From Echinostoma caproni (Eukaryota > Platyhelminthes > Trematoda > Plagiorchiida > Echinostomatidae): 14,848 nt of DNA. This document shows, piece by piece, positions 1-9,248 of this stretch; position 1 is the stretch's first letter; every line of letters begins with the position of its first letter. The stretch covers positions 1 through 14,848 of the forward strand of contig UZAN01048894.1 of NCBI GenBank assembly GCA_900618425.1. Direction: 5' to 3'. The notes under the pieces were generated by a model. It saw only the letters and a list, made by a program, of their open reading frames with translations. It was not told where the DNA came from and made no database searches. The position numbers and the translations under genes were made by a program.

Positions 1-269
1 CTGGCTAGTCAGCAAGCGCCACTGGGAAGGGTGAATGTGAAACAATCAAGACAGATGAAGTTGTACACAACTGACTGGTTAGCGTGTGTTGCGGACGAGA
101 ACGGAGAGGATTGGGTGAAAACAGTTCAAGAAATATGTTGCTTACTAGTATTAGTTCACAATAATTATGAAAGTATGTACCGGAACGAATAGTGTTCCAC
201 GGATCCAGCTTTGAGGCTTGTTTTTTGTACTGGTGATATTGGGATGCATAACATTTAGAGTAGTATGTG
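1..269. other. No gene seen; left flank of LINE A
   Basis: No coding segment with recognisable motifs is visible on either strand. The stretch lies downstream, in minus-strand terms, of the LINE A stop codon. It may contain the rest of that element's 3' UTR followed by older flanking DNA, but I cannot place the boundary and see no simple-repeat tail. Confidence 0.4.
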
Positions 270-285
270 GTATATTACTTAGTTG

Positions 286-313
286 TGTGTACCCCGATGA
301 ATCAAGGTACACA
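286..313 (-). other. Stem-loop just after the LINE A stop codon
   Basis: An 8-bp perfect stem (TGTGTACC at 286-293 pairing with GGTACACA at 306-313) encloses a 12-nt loop. It lies about 36 nt past the ORF2 stop in minus-strand terms. LINE RTs of several clades recognise 3' UTR hairpins. That role is inferred here from position only. Confidence 0.4.
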
Positions 314-700
314 GACCCCGCTCGAAAGCTCAATTGGATTTCAAGTGGTCAGTAGTCAAAACCCATTTCGAATGCAGCATCAATACTTATGTTTCTGTGC
401 ATTGCGGCAAGTGTGTCGATCGTTAAGTGTATATCAAGTTGTTTTTTGAACCTTTCATGTTTCACAGTCTTACGCACTTCCGTTGGCAGTTTTTTCCATA
501 ATCTGGAGTAAGTACTAAGAAAAAATCTTTTTCGTGTTGTAGTTCTGTCGAGGGTTGTGTGGGAGTATGTTTGCATGGTTACGTAATGGATATTGTGAGT
601 ATTCCAGAAAGTCGATTTTAGTCGTGTAATGGGCCTTTTTGTATATGAAAAGATGTAAGATAGTGTGTTTTAGTCTAATCCGACGCAGCCAGAAAGGATC

Positions 701-990
701 CAGCCTGAGGAGAATGCATCTTTCCATATAGCCCAGGTTTGTTGACCAACCAAACATTTGTTCAGTAAATTTACGCTAGACTTTTTCAATGGCTTTCCGG
801 TCATGCTGGAATATACAGTTGAAGAGTATTCTAATAAAGGTCTTACATGCGATTTATATACGGTAGTAATACTCTCCCGAAGGCTGAAGTTACTGAATAA
901 GAGGTGAATAGTGCGCTTTGCTCTTGCTCTCTGGAGGGCGCAATGCTCCGAAATGTTTAAGGTACAGGAATAGTTTAAACCCAAATCTCG
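701..990 (-). repeat. Duplicated ORF2 block, copy 1 (290 bp)
   Basis: This block is repeated at 992-1292. Both copies begin CAGCCTGAGGAGAATGC and end AACCCAAATCTCG on the plus strand. By eye they share about 93% identity, with one 1-nt and one 10-nt indel. On the minus strand the block encodes the RT connection region, including the SHVRPLLEYSS motif. The divergence shows these are two different element copies or haplotypes, not a read error. Confidence 0.9.
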
Positions 991-991
991 N
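991..991. other. Single ambiguous base (N) between the two repeat copies
   Basis: One N sits exactly between the end of copy 1 (990) and the start of copy 2 (992). This position suggests a minimal scaffold join between two overlapping but unmerged contigs rather than a simple miscalled base. Confidence 0.7.
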
Positions 992-1292
992 CAGCCTGAG
1001 GAGAATGCATCTTTCCATATAGCCCAGGTTTGTTGACCAACCAAACATTTTTTTTAGTAGATTTTCGCTGGACTTTTTCAATGGCTCTCCAGTCAAGTTT
1101 CCTCATGCTGGAATATACAATTGAGGAATATTCTAATAAAGGTCTTACATGCGATTTATATAGGGTAATAATACTCTCCCGAAGGCTAAAGTTACTGAAT
1201 AAGACGTGAATAGTGCGCTTTGCTTTTGCTATCTGGAGGGTGCAATGCTCCGAAAAGTTTAAGGTACATGAATAGTTTAAACCCAAATCTCG
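992..1292 (-). repeat. Duplicated ORF2 block, copy 2 (301 bp)
   Basis: This is the second copy of the block at 701-990. It is longer because it carries about 10 extra bases near 1095-1105 and a longer T run near 1047-1054. It joins the upstream RT frame without interruption at 1293, so it is the copy in its native position relative to the RT palm. Confidence 0.9.
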
Positions 1293-2126
1293 AATAGAAG
1301 AGGTTTGGGCAATGGTGGCGTTATTCATAGTCAAAATACCATTAGGGACTTGGCATCTATAGGACAGGAATTTGCTCTTTTTGGCAGAGAAGCTCATTGA
1401 CCATTCAGAGCACCAGTGATCTAGGGCTAAAAGACCAATTCGAATTTTGTCAAGGGCATGGTTTGGATTGTTTGGGGGGAAGGAGTATGCAATTTTGATG
1501 TCATCAGCAAATAAGAATGGAGTCCCATGTTTGATGGATTTGCATATATCATTATTATACATAAGAAATAGTAGGGGGCCAAGGACGCTGCCTTGTATAA
1601 CTCCACTTGTCACCTGCTGAGGTAAAGAGGAGAAGCTATCTATTGAAACTACTTGTGCTCGGTTCGAGAGATATGATGCCAGCCATGAAGCTATTGGATC
1701 ACCTAGTCCACAGGATCTAGCCTTAACCATTAGTCTTGAGTGGAATGCTCTGTCAAAGGCCTTCGTCATGTCCAGGCAGACCACTATATAGGCGATTTTG
1801 TCGTTTACCTTATTTGTAATCAGGTTTAGGAAGTCAAACTGGCAAGTTTGACAGGAACGACATTTCAGAAAACCATGTTGTCGCTGACTGAGATGGTTTC
1901 CGGCAAAAAGATAATTAACCAATTGTTGTTTAATGATTTTCTCCATTATTCTGTAGATCATGTGAGTGTGGTTTATAGGGCAATAATTAGATGGGTCTTG
2001 GATGGGTCCAGTTTTATGCTGAGGTATAATAGTGGACCGTTTCCACTGGGATGAGACAACACCATTAGTCAGTGAGAGGTTGAATAATTTTAACAGAAGG
2101 AAGCAATGATGTACAGAAAATACTTA

Positions 2127-2554
2127 TAAAACGTAAAAATGTGAACTTATCGATCCACGACAGATTTTTAACCGCGCGCGGGTAAGCTCAAGTTTTATCC
2201 GACAGCTCCCTGTGGATAAATTATCGTGCTGATTATTCATTTTATCATGGGCCTCGGGCACAACAGCCGAGTGGGTTGCAACTTTTTTGACGACTGGCTA
2301 ACTTCATCCTGCTTACTTGCCCATGGAAACGGAGAGTTTAAGTATACAGGGGTTTCTATCAGGGTCGAGGTTCCCTTCACGGGAGTGCTTGCGGCAACCC
2401 TGGCTTCAAGAATGACAGGGGTGTCAGATCAGGTCAAACTGGACTGATCTGTAAACAGAGGGAAAGAGAGACTTTACTTTTCACCGTGTCGGCGACAGAC
2501 TTTTATTGTGAAAACGTTCCATATTACATCAAAGCGATTAATACCTCTAACATT
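2127..2554. other. Non-coding spacer between LINE A and LINE B
   Basis: I see no recognisable coding motif. A GCCGAGTGGGTT string near 2270 looks like a Pol III A box of Leu/Ser tRNA genes, and a weak GGTCGAGGTTCCC near 2362 vaguely resembles a B box. The spacing is too long for a tRNA. A decayed tRNA-derived SINE is possible but unsupported. Part of 2460-2554 may be the 3' UTR of LINE B. Confidence 0.3.
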
Positions 2555-2770
2555 CTATTTCAGGGAAATCTCGAACCATCTAGCTTCCAAAGCTCTTTTG
2601 AATGCTTGGGCGGTTGTTTGGTTGATCAATTCAGACGATAGTTAATTCCAGTTATCCACTAACCCATTGCTAAACAAATGTGCTCAGCCTAAAACTCAGT
2701 TTCATAAGTTTGAGCTCATGATCGCGCGTTCCTTGATGGGAAGCCTTAGTGAAGGAGGACCCCGAACCTA
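2555..2770 (-). pseudogene. LINE B ORF2 C-terminal tail
   Basis: Read on the minus strand, this stretch gives the C-terminal signature of CR1/Jockey ORF2 proteins. First comes a TRDHELKLMKLSFRLS block, then in a second frame DNWN, LSSELINQTTAQ and FKRALEARWFEISLK, ending at a stop at 2555-2557. The motif order (TRxHxxKL, then xxWNxLP-like, then FKxxLD-like) matches the tails of LINEs A and C. At least one frameshift and an internal stop separate the pieces. No RT palm is found upstream, so only the last ~70 codons survive. I cannot tell whether it was once part of the same family as its neighbours. Confidence 0.6.
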
Positions 2771-3190
2771 AACCCAGGAACTTTTCTTAATCCAGAAGCT
2801 CCAGAAGCGAGTTGTACTGCTGCTACGAGTGAAACATGTTTTTTTACCGACGTCTTATTCTGGCTGTATTCCTTCCCTTCTATTCCTGTCCTCATGCCTC
2901 CATCATCAGGCAGCATTCGTTCCACAGACCGCCTCTCCGTATTTCCCCGCACTGTTGTCGTACGTCCAATCCTTCCGAGACCAGTTTTACCATTATTTCC
3001 AGTTCTAGTGACATGCATTTTCAATGCATCCTCCATCTTTCATAAATTTGTCGGTGACCTTGTCCGGTTTGTGTTCTTTTCACACCGTGTTTTCGTTCTG
3101 ATCCCCACCGTTTTTATTGTCTACCTATGTACTAACATTGTTATTGGACATGTGCTCGCTCTAAACATTTGATCATGCCTTGTGCATGTC

Positions 3191-3205
3191 TCACGGGCTC
3201 CGTGA
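3191..3205 (+). other. 3' terminal stem-loop
   Basis: TCACGG pairs perfectly with CCGTGA around a 3-nt GCT loop, 11 nt before an ATT-repeat tail. By position it may be an RT-recognition hairpin of the LINE 3' end. That function is inferred. Confidence 0.5.
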
Positions 3206-3216
3206 AACATAAACCT

Positions 3217-3230
3217 ATTATTATTATTAT
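3217..3230 (+). repeat. ATT microsatellite tail
   Basis: Four to five ATT units directly follow the 3' hairpin, consistent with a LINE 3' tail. Its right edge should mark the insertion site. Confidence 0.7.
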
Positions 3231-3914
3231 AAATATTTCGATGAGGTCTCCGCACGGTTTTTATACAGGACCGTGACGGCAATTAACATTGTCCACATTC
3301 TTGCAATGGTGAGCTCCTTGGATCTCACGGTGCCGCGACAATAGGATAAATAGAATTCCTCTTATGTTAGAAATAGTATGAGCAGACTTGAATGTTCCGG
3401 CCTGCAGACGTTGACTCTGTAGCGGTTCTTCAACCGGCAGTCTCGCAAAGGCAGTTTTCGTTCCTTGCCTCTTGCTCTCCTCTAAGTTTCCTGGTGGATC
3501 TATTCAAGCTTAACTTTATCATCAAATCAACAACTAGAAGCACCTTCAACCTAAGCTGGTGTGACTGGCAGCATTACATGTTCATTTTCCAACCAGTCCT
3601 GTATAATTGAGTACTGGTTTTCTGTTTGATTATTTGACCCTCACTATGTACTCAGAATTTATCGAAAAACAGCTTGTTTCGTCTACCGAAATTTATTTTA
3701 ATTGAGGACTATCAGAACATGGTTAAATAAACATGGCACACTTATCAGGACCATCACGGTTCAGATATCAATTAGTAAATTACACCCTCGGTCAGGTATA
3801 ATTATTACAAAAGCTTGTCTACGGTTTATCGTTTTCGTGACCGGTCATTTCTATTACACTATCAATTGCACTATGTTCCATACGCAACATTTGACAGATT
3901 TTCTTGATGTTCGA
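3231..3914. other. Non-coding spacer before the CsRn1-like gag
   Basis: I see no protein motif. This is where the 5' LTR, primer-binding site and start of gag of the CsRn1-like element would be expected. I could not identify an LTR end, a convincing TGG primer-binding site or a direct repeat, so the 5' part of that element is either lost or too decayed to see. Confidence 0.35.
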
Positions 3915-4863
3915 GGAAAATAAAGCTGTCTTGGGGGCTATGATTTTGTCTATTCCAGACCTAGCTATCAAGAAACCGTCGGTATGGTTTTCCGTTTAAG
4001 GGCAAGCGCTGCCCAAAATTGGGATAGTATCCGAGGAACAGATGTACGGACAACTCATTACCAGGCTTAGTTCTAAGCAAGATGTGGTCTCATAGGACAT
4101 TATTCTCACGAACTCAAGCAAAAATAGGTATAGGCTCTTGAAGGAGCGCATCCTAATGGAGGCTGGTCCTTTCGAACAAACAGGGCTAACCCAGCTTTGC
4201 CGTACGCTGGTGCTCGGCAACAAAAAGCCTTCGATGCTTTTTCGTAAAATGTATAAAATATCCGGGCCATCTCTAATGTACGAATCACTTTTGCGTGAGT
4301 TGTGGTTGCCGCGCATACCAAACGCCGTTGAAGGCATCTTTGTTGCCATACCTAACCTAGATTTAGACCAATTACCGGCTGCGGCTGATGCTGTATTGGA
4401 GAGACAAAAGCTGCATGCCGTTTTGCCAGTGGTTCCACCCTCTATTGCCCCTAGTGATAGGGATAAGGAAATCGAAACTTTGCGCTCTACGATCGCCCAA
4501 CTGACAAAGAAAGAACGTCGAAGTGGACAGCCGGTCACTCTCGATGATCTGCAAAATCAGATGATGATACTCAGGGACATAGATATGAGGGGTCGCATCA
4601 CGAGAAAGTCAACTTCACGTGGCCGAAGATCGACGTCGCGCAGTAGAACGAATAGTCCTTCGTTAGACGCGGAAGACATTTGCTGGTACCATAGTGAATT
4701 CGGCGACAAAGCCAGGCGTTGCAAGACGGGTTGCAAGCATCGTAACCACCGGTCGTCGGAAAACTACTCGGCCGACGTGTCACGACTACCCCGTCCGGTG
4801 CATCCCAAACAGGTCGTCTGTTCTTCATTAAGCAGAGAAATTCTCGTAGAGACTTCCTGGTAG
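3915..4863 (+). pseudogene. gag: CsRn1-like Ty3/Gypsy Gag (nucleocapsid with CHCC knuckle)
   Basis: Gag packages element RNA into virus-like particles. The frame can be followed from about 3915 through a PSVWFS block (capsid start of this lineage), stops at 3994-3996 and near 4090, then a long open stretch to 4863. Counting from Met at 4138, LLGNKKPS-like and LLRELWLPRIP blocks (residues 26-61) fit the Gypsy capsid. Residues 152-175 are Arg/Ser-rich. The knuckle Cys182-x2-His185-x9-Cys195-x3-Cys199 is the CHCC type reported for CsRn1, replacing the retroviral CCHC. The N-terminus and start codon are missing or decayed. The two nonsense codons make it a pseudogene, although the knuckle itself is intact. 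Confidence 0.82.
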
Positions 4864-4896
4864 ACACCAGAGAAAAGTTGAAGACCACCATAAAGT
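4812..4896 (+). pseudogene. Protease remnant of the CsRn1-like element
   Basis: Just past the knuckle, a different frame reads RLFFIKQRN followed by RRDFLVDTRE. In relatives the aspartic protease begins with an RLFxxD block and a FLxDTGA active site in the same position. Here the DTG triad reads DTR, and the sequence degenerates within 20 residues before the next element begins. The remnant is short, so the call rests on position and the FLVDT core. Confidence 0.5.
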
Positions 4897-4919
4897 AAAG
4901 CTTGATAATGCTCGCTTTT

Positions 4920-6672
4920 GAGGTTCCTCAGCTAAGCAGGATTTGCAGAACCGACAAACTTCCCTGGTGATACAGAGTCGCAAAGACACAAGCCATCAAG
5001 CTTGCTTACTTAACTAACCGAAGTCACCAAAGTTATCTACAGTACCACAGGGAGAGAGATGGGGCGATCAATGCCCGGGTGGCCTGCCATGTGAACTTCG
5101 AAAAGGGACTCGCGGAGGACTACAAAATGCCCCAAGGTATTCTTTACCTACGTACAATCTAACTGTTAGTTATGAAAGACCATAGGCGCTCTTAAGAACG
5201 AGAGAGATCACCCAGACGTAGCCTGCTTGGAGAAAACAGAGATATTCAGACGTTTCTTTAGAGAAGCCTATGTTAGAGATAATGGGGCACCCGGAAGACG
5301 AGTACTGTGAGGTACATACCAAGTATTGCAGATTACGAAATGCTCCCCCAGGAGGTCGTAGACCGCCTGAGGTGTCTAAACACGGGAAAACCGGCAGGGT
5401 CAGATGGCATCCACCCAGCCATCCTAAAACCCATGGCAACGGTCCTTGACCATCCACTAGCCCATTTGTTGAACTTATCAGCTACTACCAGACTGGGAAA
5501 TGGCAGACGTAGTGCATATCCAAAAGGGAGGGTTCAGGGACTCGGTAAAAATCTATAGACCGGTCAGTCTGCTGCCTATTTCAATAAAGATCATGGAAAG
5601 AATCCTCAGAGATCGCACCGCAGAGCACATACTGAGTCGGGGTTTGATATCGCCTAACCAGCACGGTTTTGTGCAGAGGAATTCCTGCCTGTCAAATTTG
5701 CTGGAATTCATGGACGAGATCACCCAAAGGCTTGATCGGGGGGAGAGTGCGGAAGTCTGTTACTTACGCTTCCAAAAGGCAACCGACTTAGTAAACCGCC
5801 GACTGTTGATAAAAAAACTTAAGATATTCCGTCTCTCTGGACACTTCGTCAGATGGATTACGAGGTACTTATTTGGCCGGTTCTTCGGTGTCAGGTAGAC
5901 AGTGAAATGTCCACTCGGGGAGCAGTCTGTAGTAGTGTGCCCCAAGGGTCCGTGCTGGGATCTCTACTATTCGTTATCTACCTAGACGACCTGACCAAGA
6001 GGATAGTACACCCCTCTTTTCTGTTCGCCGACGGCTGAAAAATCGTCAGTGACCGCTCTACAAAGGCCATGCTATACAACTTAGATGGAGTCCAGAAGTG
6101 AACGAAGGAGTAGCTGTTGTCACTAAATACTGTCAAGTAAACAGCTACTCTTAAGAGAACCTCTTGCAGAGAATAGGGTCATAAATGGCACGGTGCTCAC
6201 ACCGGTGTAAATCCTCTACGGGGCTCTGGAGCGAACACACCTCAAATACTGGAAACAGGCATGGACGCCGAACCTTGTGCGCGACCAAAAAGCTCTATAG
6301 AACGTTCAGAGACCATTTAATAGGCGACTTTGTGCCCTCAGGACGATTTCGTACTCGAGAATCCTCGGGGAACTGAACTTATCCTTTCTGTCACACAGAC
6401 GAATTAGGGAGGACATGATCGAGGTCTTCAAGGTACTGAAAGTACTTTAACAGCCTAGCCGGCAACTCTTCTCACTCAGTGAAAACCCGGTTCTAAGAGA
6501 ATATTAGCTGAAGCTGGTCAAACTTCGTGCAATAAAGGGAGAAAGGGCCAAATTCTCTCATAGAGTGATCAACGCCTTGAAAAGACTACCAAAGGAGGTT
6601 GTCTCGGCGTCCATGCTTGACTTGTTCAAAACAAGGCTTGATGAAGTTTGGGATGTAACCTTCCTTGAATGA
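4920..6672 (+). pseudogene. LINE C ORF2 reverse transcriptase, catalytically dead
   Basis: A CR1/Jockey-type RT is spread over several frames. Linker motifs appear at about 5040-5290 (including GALKNERDHP and IFRRFFREAYVRDN). An NTGKPAGSDGIHPAILKP block follows near 5377-5434, then YRPVSLLPIS (5557-5586) and ISPNQHGF (5647-5670). Palm block A reads CYLRFQKATD, so the catalytic Asp is Arg (codon 5767-5769). VPQGSVLGSLLF follows, then FADG with a stop directly after it (6024-6038), replacing FADD. The C-terminal tail RVINALKRLPKEV and FKTRLDE ends at 6670-6672. Endonuclease is not visible. Frameshifts lie near 5500, 5880 and after 6050. It is clearly older or more damaged than LINE A. Confidence 0.85.
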
Positions 6673-7079
6673 GACTAAAGATAAATAGCCAGTCCTTCAA
6701 GGTAGCTAGATCTTTAGCTTTACTTAAAATCCGCTCGTTCTCCTCATTTTCATTATTTGCTATAACATTACCATCTACTTCAAATACCTTTCAACCTTAC
6801 TCTGTCTTACTAGCTCCCCACGCCCTCTGCCCCGCACTAGCTCACTTGTCTTCTCCTATCTTAACCTACATTCTCAAGCTTGCGGGTTCTCTACTGTTTG
6901 CTGGAGGGGTACTCAGACCTCCTGGTTAGCCTGTGACTGATCAACTGGTGTTGCGTTTATCGACAGCTAACCGGATTGGCGTCCCTGTTCCGTGGGAGTA
7001 CACTTAAACCACATAGGCCCAATGAACTTAATGTCAAAGCGATACAAGACGTACGTGGCCCGTAGAAGCAAGAACCTAG
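6673..7079 (+). other. LINE C 3' UTR (pyrimidine-rich) and junction with the next element
   Basis: From 6673 to about 6900 the sequence is rich in C and T with no motif, as expected for the 3' UTR of LINE C. A short GGAGG/CCTCC hairpin (6903-6922) is the only structure seen. No tail repeat marks the end. The last ~120 bp may be the 5' leader of the ORF1 element that follows. Confidence 0.4.
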
Positions 7080-7757
7080 ACTAATATACTGGCTGAAGCC
7101 GCAAGTCCAGCATACTGTTCTGTCCTGTCTAAAGTCAACGAAGTAGAAACAGAAATGCACTCTCCAGTGCATCCAAAAGACCATAATGAAGAGAGGAGAA
7201 TTCAAAAAGACGGGAAAATATTTGCTCTTGTAGAAGGGAAAAAAACGAGAAAAATTGGAAACCAAAAGTACTTCCTGATCCGAACCTAAGAAAACGAGTA
7301 CTGGACCTAGAAGAAATTACGGAGCGGTTGTTCAAAGCTCTTACGCAGCTGAGCAGATCCAGTGACATTGCACTCAGTAGGAATATGAATGGGGTCATAC
7401 ATGGCATCCCGGAGCCGTTCATTAAAGAAGGAAGGTAGAGAGAGGGCAGTGAGATTTCACGTTGGTAAACTCATGCACTCCGTGGAAATTCCAGAACATG
7501 TTTCCTTAATCAGGGTGTTACGATTAAGGAAAGGTAAGCGGACATCAGATCTGGTACGGCGGCAGCCCAGATCCATGCTGGTCGAGTTTGTCAATCCTAC
7601 ACACGGAGACCAAATTTTAGCAACCTCTGAGAGGATTAAGCTAACCAGTGGGGAAGCAAGTCAAGTTAAGGTCGATGACCAGGCGATTGTGAGAAAGGCC
7701 GATGGAGGGACCTCATGCAAATCGCCAGGATGCAACACAGTCCTCCTACAGTCTTAA
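7080..7757 (+). pseudogene. LINE ORF1-like protein, frameshifted
   Basis: ORF1 proteins of LINEs bind element RNA and act as chaperones. Three frame segments follow each other: 7080 to about 7265, 7262 to about 7432 (charged, then VLDLEEITERLFKALTQL, likely helical, then NGVIHGIPEPFIKE), and from about 7430 to 7757 (RERAVRFHVGKL, RVLRLRKGK, RSMLVEFVNP, RIKL). The order 'hydrophobic IPEP, RxxxVxFHVxKLL, RLGK, RPRxLLVEF, DRILxxSxxIK' is an ORF1 layout I associate with fluke CR1-like elements. That association is from memory and untested. Two +1/-1 shifts inactivate it. It cannot be linked securely to any RT fragment in the window. Confidence 0.6.
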
Positions 7758-7944
7758 AGGCTAAAATTACATAGAATTGAAAAGGAGCTGTGTTACGGGT
7801 GCCAATGGCCAGCAGGCGAACAGAAATTGTTTTTGACCTTAACCTTCTATGATGCTATGAGTATCGCTCTTATCATGTGGTTTAGTGCGGACGCATTCAT
7901 TCGTACATACAAGGATCCGACGATTAGACGGTCTTTGTTCTTCC
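7758..7944. other. Short spacer; upstream part of the Gypsy 5' LTR possibly here
   Basis: No coding motif is visible. If the 5' LTR were full length (about 362-445 bp, as in the copies at 10082 and 11224), it would start before 7620, inside the ORF1 pseudogene. I do not see the LTR's TATA or AATAAA landmarks here, so the 5' LTR is truncated or belongs to a divergent subfamily. Confidence 0.3.
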
Positions 7945-7994
7945 TCTCGCTCTGGGCGATCCGGGAACATTACAATTGGCGATGAAAATAACCC
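7945..7994 (+). promoter_or_regulatory. 5' LTR end and primer-binding site
   Basis: ATTACA at 7969-7974 is the exact inverse of TGTAAT, the start of the 3' LTR at 10082, and marks the LTR end. Two bases later TGGCGATGAAAATAACCC (7977-7994) starts with TGG, complementary to a tRNA CCA end, as minus-strand primer sites do. I cannot say which tRNA. The gag Met at 8019 follows after 24 nt. Confidence 0.6.
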
Positions 7995-8018
7995 ACGCGT
8001 TCAAGACGAAACAAAATC

Positions 8019-8863
8019 ATGTCAGACCAAATGGAAATGTTCATGCAAATGCTTCACACACAAAACAACCTCATCGAGGCACTGGCCAAAAAGATGGAAC
8101 AATCTTCATTTCTCAAACCGATCAATGCAGGTCTAACCAGTGGCAACCTCGCCAATACGATTACAGAATTCACATTTAACGCCGATGTAGAATTGACGTT
8201 CGAATCTTGGTACGCAAGATTCGGGGATATATTCACCGTGGATTGTGCTCTGTGGGAAGACACTGACAAAGTAAGACTGCTCATGCGCAAACGTGGCCCC
8301 GTTGGACATCAACGATATACCAACTACATCTTACCTAGTAAACCAACGGTTTTCGGAAACAGTGAAGTGCCTTACAGAAATATTCAATGCTCGTGCTTCA
8401 TTATTTCATACACGATATCAGTGCCTCCAAGTCAAGAAGACACAATCAGAAGATTTTGTCACATATGCAGGGAGAATCAACCTGGAGGCTGAGCGGTTCA
8501 AACTAAAGGACCTCTCAATGGACCAGTTCAAATGTTTGCAATTCGTCAGCGAATTACAGTAAGCCACGCATGCAGAACTGCGCAATCGTATACTGTCGCA
8601 GATTGAAAATTCCCCGGACCTCACTCTGCATAACATAACAGAGGAATGCCAACGGGTCAAAAACAAAAATGGACTCCGCATTGATAGTGAAAGGTTCGGA
8701 CTACAATACCGTGAATCGCTTACAAGTTGCCCCGAACAAACGGAAGGCTTGGAAAACACCAATCAACCCGAAGTCTAGATTGCCCACAGCATGCTGGAAA
8801 TGTGGCGACTGGCATTTTGTAAAATACTGTCCCTGTGCCGACGGAATCTGTCATGTGTGGTAA
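8019..8863 (+). pseudogene. gag: Gypsy Gag with CCHC zinc knuckle, frameshifted
   Basis: The Met at 8019 opens a capsid-like sequence: FTFNADVELTFESWYARFGD, then DCALWEDTDKVRLLMRK, which matches the 'F.W..ry...f' start of Gypsy Gag. At about 8290 the reading shifts to a second frame carrying ETVKCLTEIFNARASLF, RYQCLQVKK and EDFVTYAGRIN. An in-frame stop lies at 8560-8562 and is followed by more Gag (ITEECQRVK). Near 8670 a third frame ends in the knuckle Cys-x2-Cys-x3-His-x4-Cys (8792-8830). A second knuckle seems to start at CHVW, but the Cys expected two codons on is Trp and a stop follows. Two frameshifts and one nonsense codon make it non-functional. Confidence 0.8.
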
Positions 8864-8979
8864 AAAAGGAATCAAAAACACAAACTGTTACCGTTACAAA
8901 CAGCCATCATCCATTCCAAATGGATTACAAAGAGTTATTTTATAACTTTGGTATTGTTCTCTCTGCCACTACAGAATTC

Positions 8980-9240
8980 TCCTCTAGACGGAAATTTACG
9001 TCTATCCTTGTTAATAGTATCCCGTTAATTTTACAGTTTGATTCTGCTTCAGACATAACCATTTTGACACATCATTCATGAGAAGCCCTAGGCTGTCCAG
9101 CTCTCCAACAAAACAATAATTCAGTCTATAACGCTTCGGGCAAACAAATGGTTATTGCTAGGATAGTCAAATCGTATGCAAATTTCGTGAAACGATTTTT
9201 GCCTCTACGGCTTATGTTGCCAGTGACTGTTCACGTAAGT
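8980..9240 (+). pseudogene. Gypsy aspartic protease, partial
   Basis: The frame reads RKFTSILVNSIPLILQ and then FDSASDITIL. The D-S-A triad at 9040-9048 occupies the place of the retropepsin D-T/S-G/A active site that matures Gag-Pol. A stop follows at 9079-9081, then EALGCPA and NASGKQMVIAR in the same frame, which fit the second half of the fold. The last recognisable residues are at about 9240, where the sequence jumps into a duplicated piece of gag rather than continuing into RT. The position directly after the Gag knuckle supports the call. Confidence 0.7.
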
Positions 9241-9248
9241 TAGTTGGC

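Larger units (their letters stand above)
270..2126 (-). mobile_element. LINE A: 5'-truncated CR1/Jockey-type non-LTR retrotransposon
   Basis: The segment reads on the minus strand as the C-terminal two thirds of a LINE ORF2: the RT domain, the connection/thumb region and a C-terminal tail, followed by a short 3' UTR. Homology to RT starts abruptly at about 2126, where the open frame upstream meets a stop, with no endonuclease before it. This is the 5' truncation expected when target-primed reverse transcription stops early. The 3' boundary near 270 is a guess based on a hairpin at 286-313. An internal duplication around an N at 991 lengthens the copy by about 300 bp. Confidence 0.8.
349..2126 (-). 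pseudogene. LINE A ORF2 reverse transcriptase, partial and frameshifted
   Basis: This would be the polymerase of a LINE, copying element RNA at a nicked target site. From the in-frame Met at 1961, residue 30 lies in a QHGF motif, Asp64 in the palm block CLDMTKAFD, GVIQGSVLGPLLF spans residues 120-132, and FADD is at residues 151-154, so the catalytic aspartates are present. The same frame stays open upstream to about 2126 and includes an SNYCPI block (SNYRPIS in most relatives). Downstream are the connection motifs SHVRPLLEYSS and AIEKVQRKS. The frame meets the N at 991 and the duplicated block. The last ~75 residues (576 to 349) lie in another frame, with a WKKLPTEVRK motif and the stop at 349-351. 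I infer a dead copy of recent to moderate age. Confidence 0.85.
2836..3230 (+). mobile_element. Probable LINE 3' UTR with stem-loop and ATT tail
   Basis: A pyrimidine-rich, mostly non-coding stretch ends in a perfect hairpin (3191-3205), then AAACATAAACC and a short ATT-repeat tail (3217-3230). A hairpin followed by a 3-nt microsatellite tail is the classical 3' terminus of CR1/Jockey-like elements. The orientation is therefore plus, opposite to the LINE B tail just upstream. Only the last ~60 bp are well supported. The open frames at 2836-3172 show no known domain, and I do not call them genes. Confidence 0.45.

Noticed and set aside
2226..2447. 73-residue open frame and a possible tRNA-derived SINE (A-box-like string near 2270)
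   Set aside because: The B-box match is poor and about 90 bp away, no cloverleaf can be drawn, and there is no tail. The open frame has no motif.
2746..3045. Overlapping open frames on both strands (about 96 and 69-92 residues)
   Set aside because: Neither shows a known domain. They overlap on opposite strands within a probable LINE 3' UTR, and composition alone can explain them.
3996..4538. 180-residue open frame on the minus strand
   Set aside because: It is antisense to the CsRn1-like gag, which has lineage-specific motifs and the zinc knuckle on the plus strand.
7155..7170. Perfect TGCACT/AGTGCA hairpin
   Set aside because: It falls inside the ORF1 pseudogene coding frame, is short, and has no context pointing to a function.
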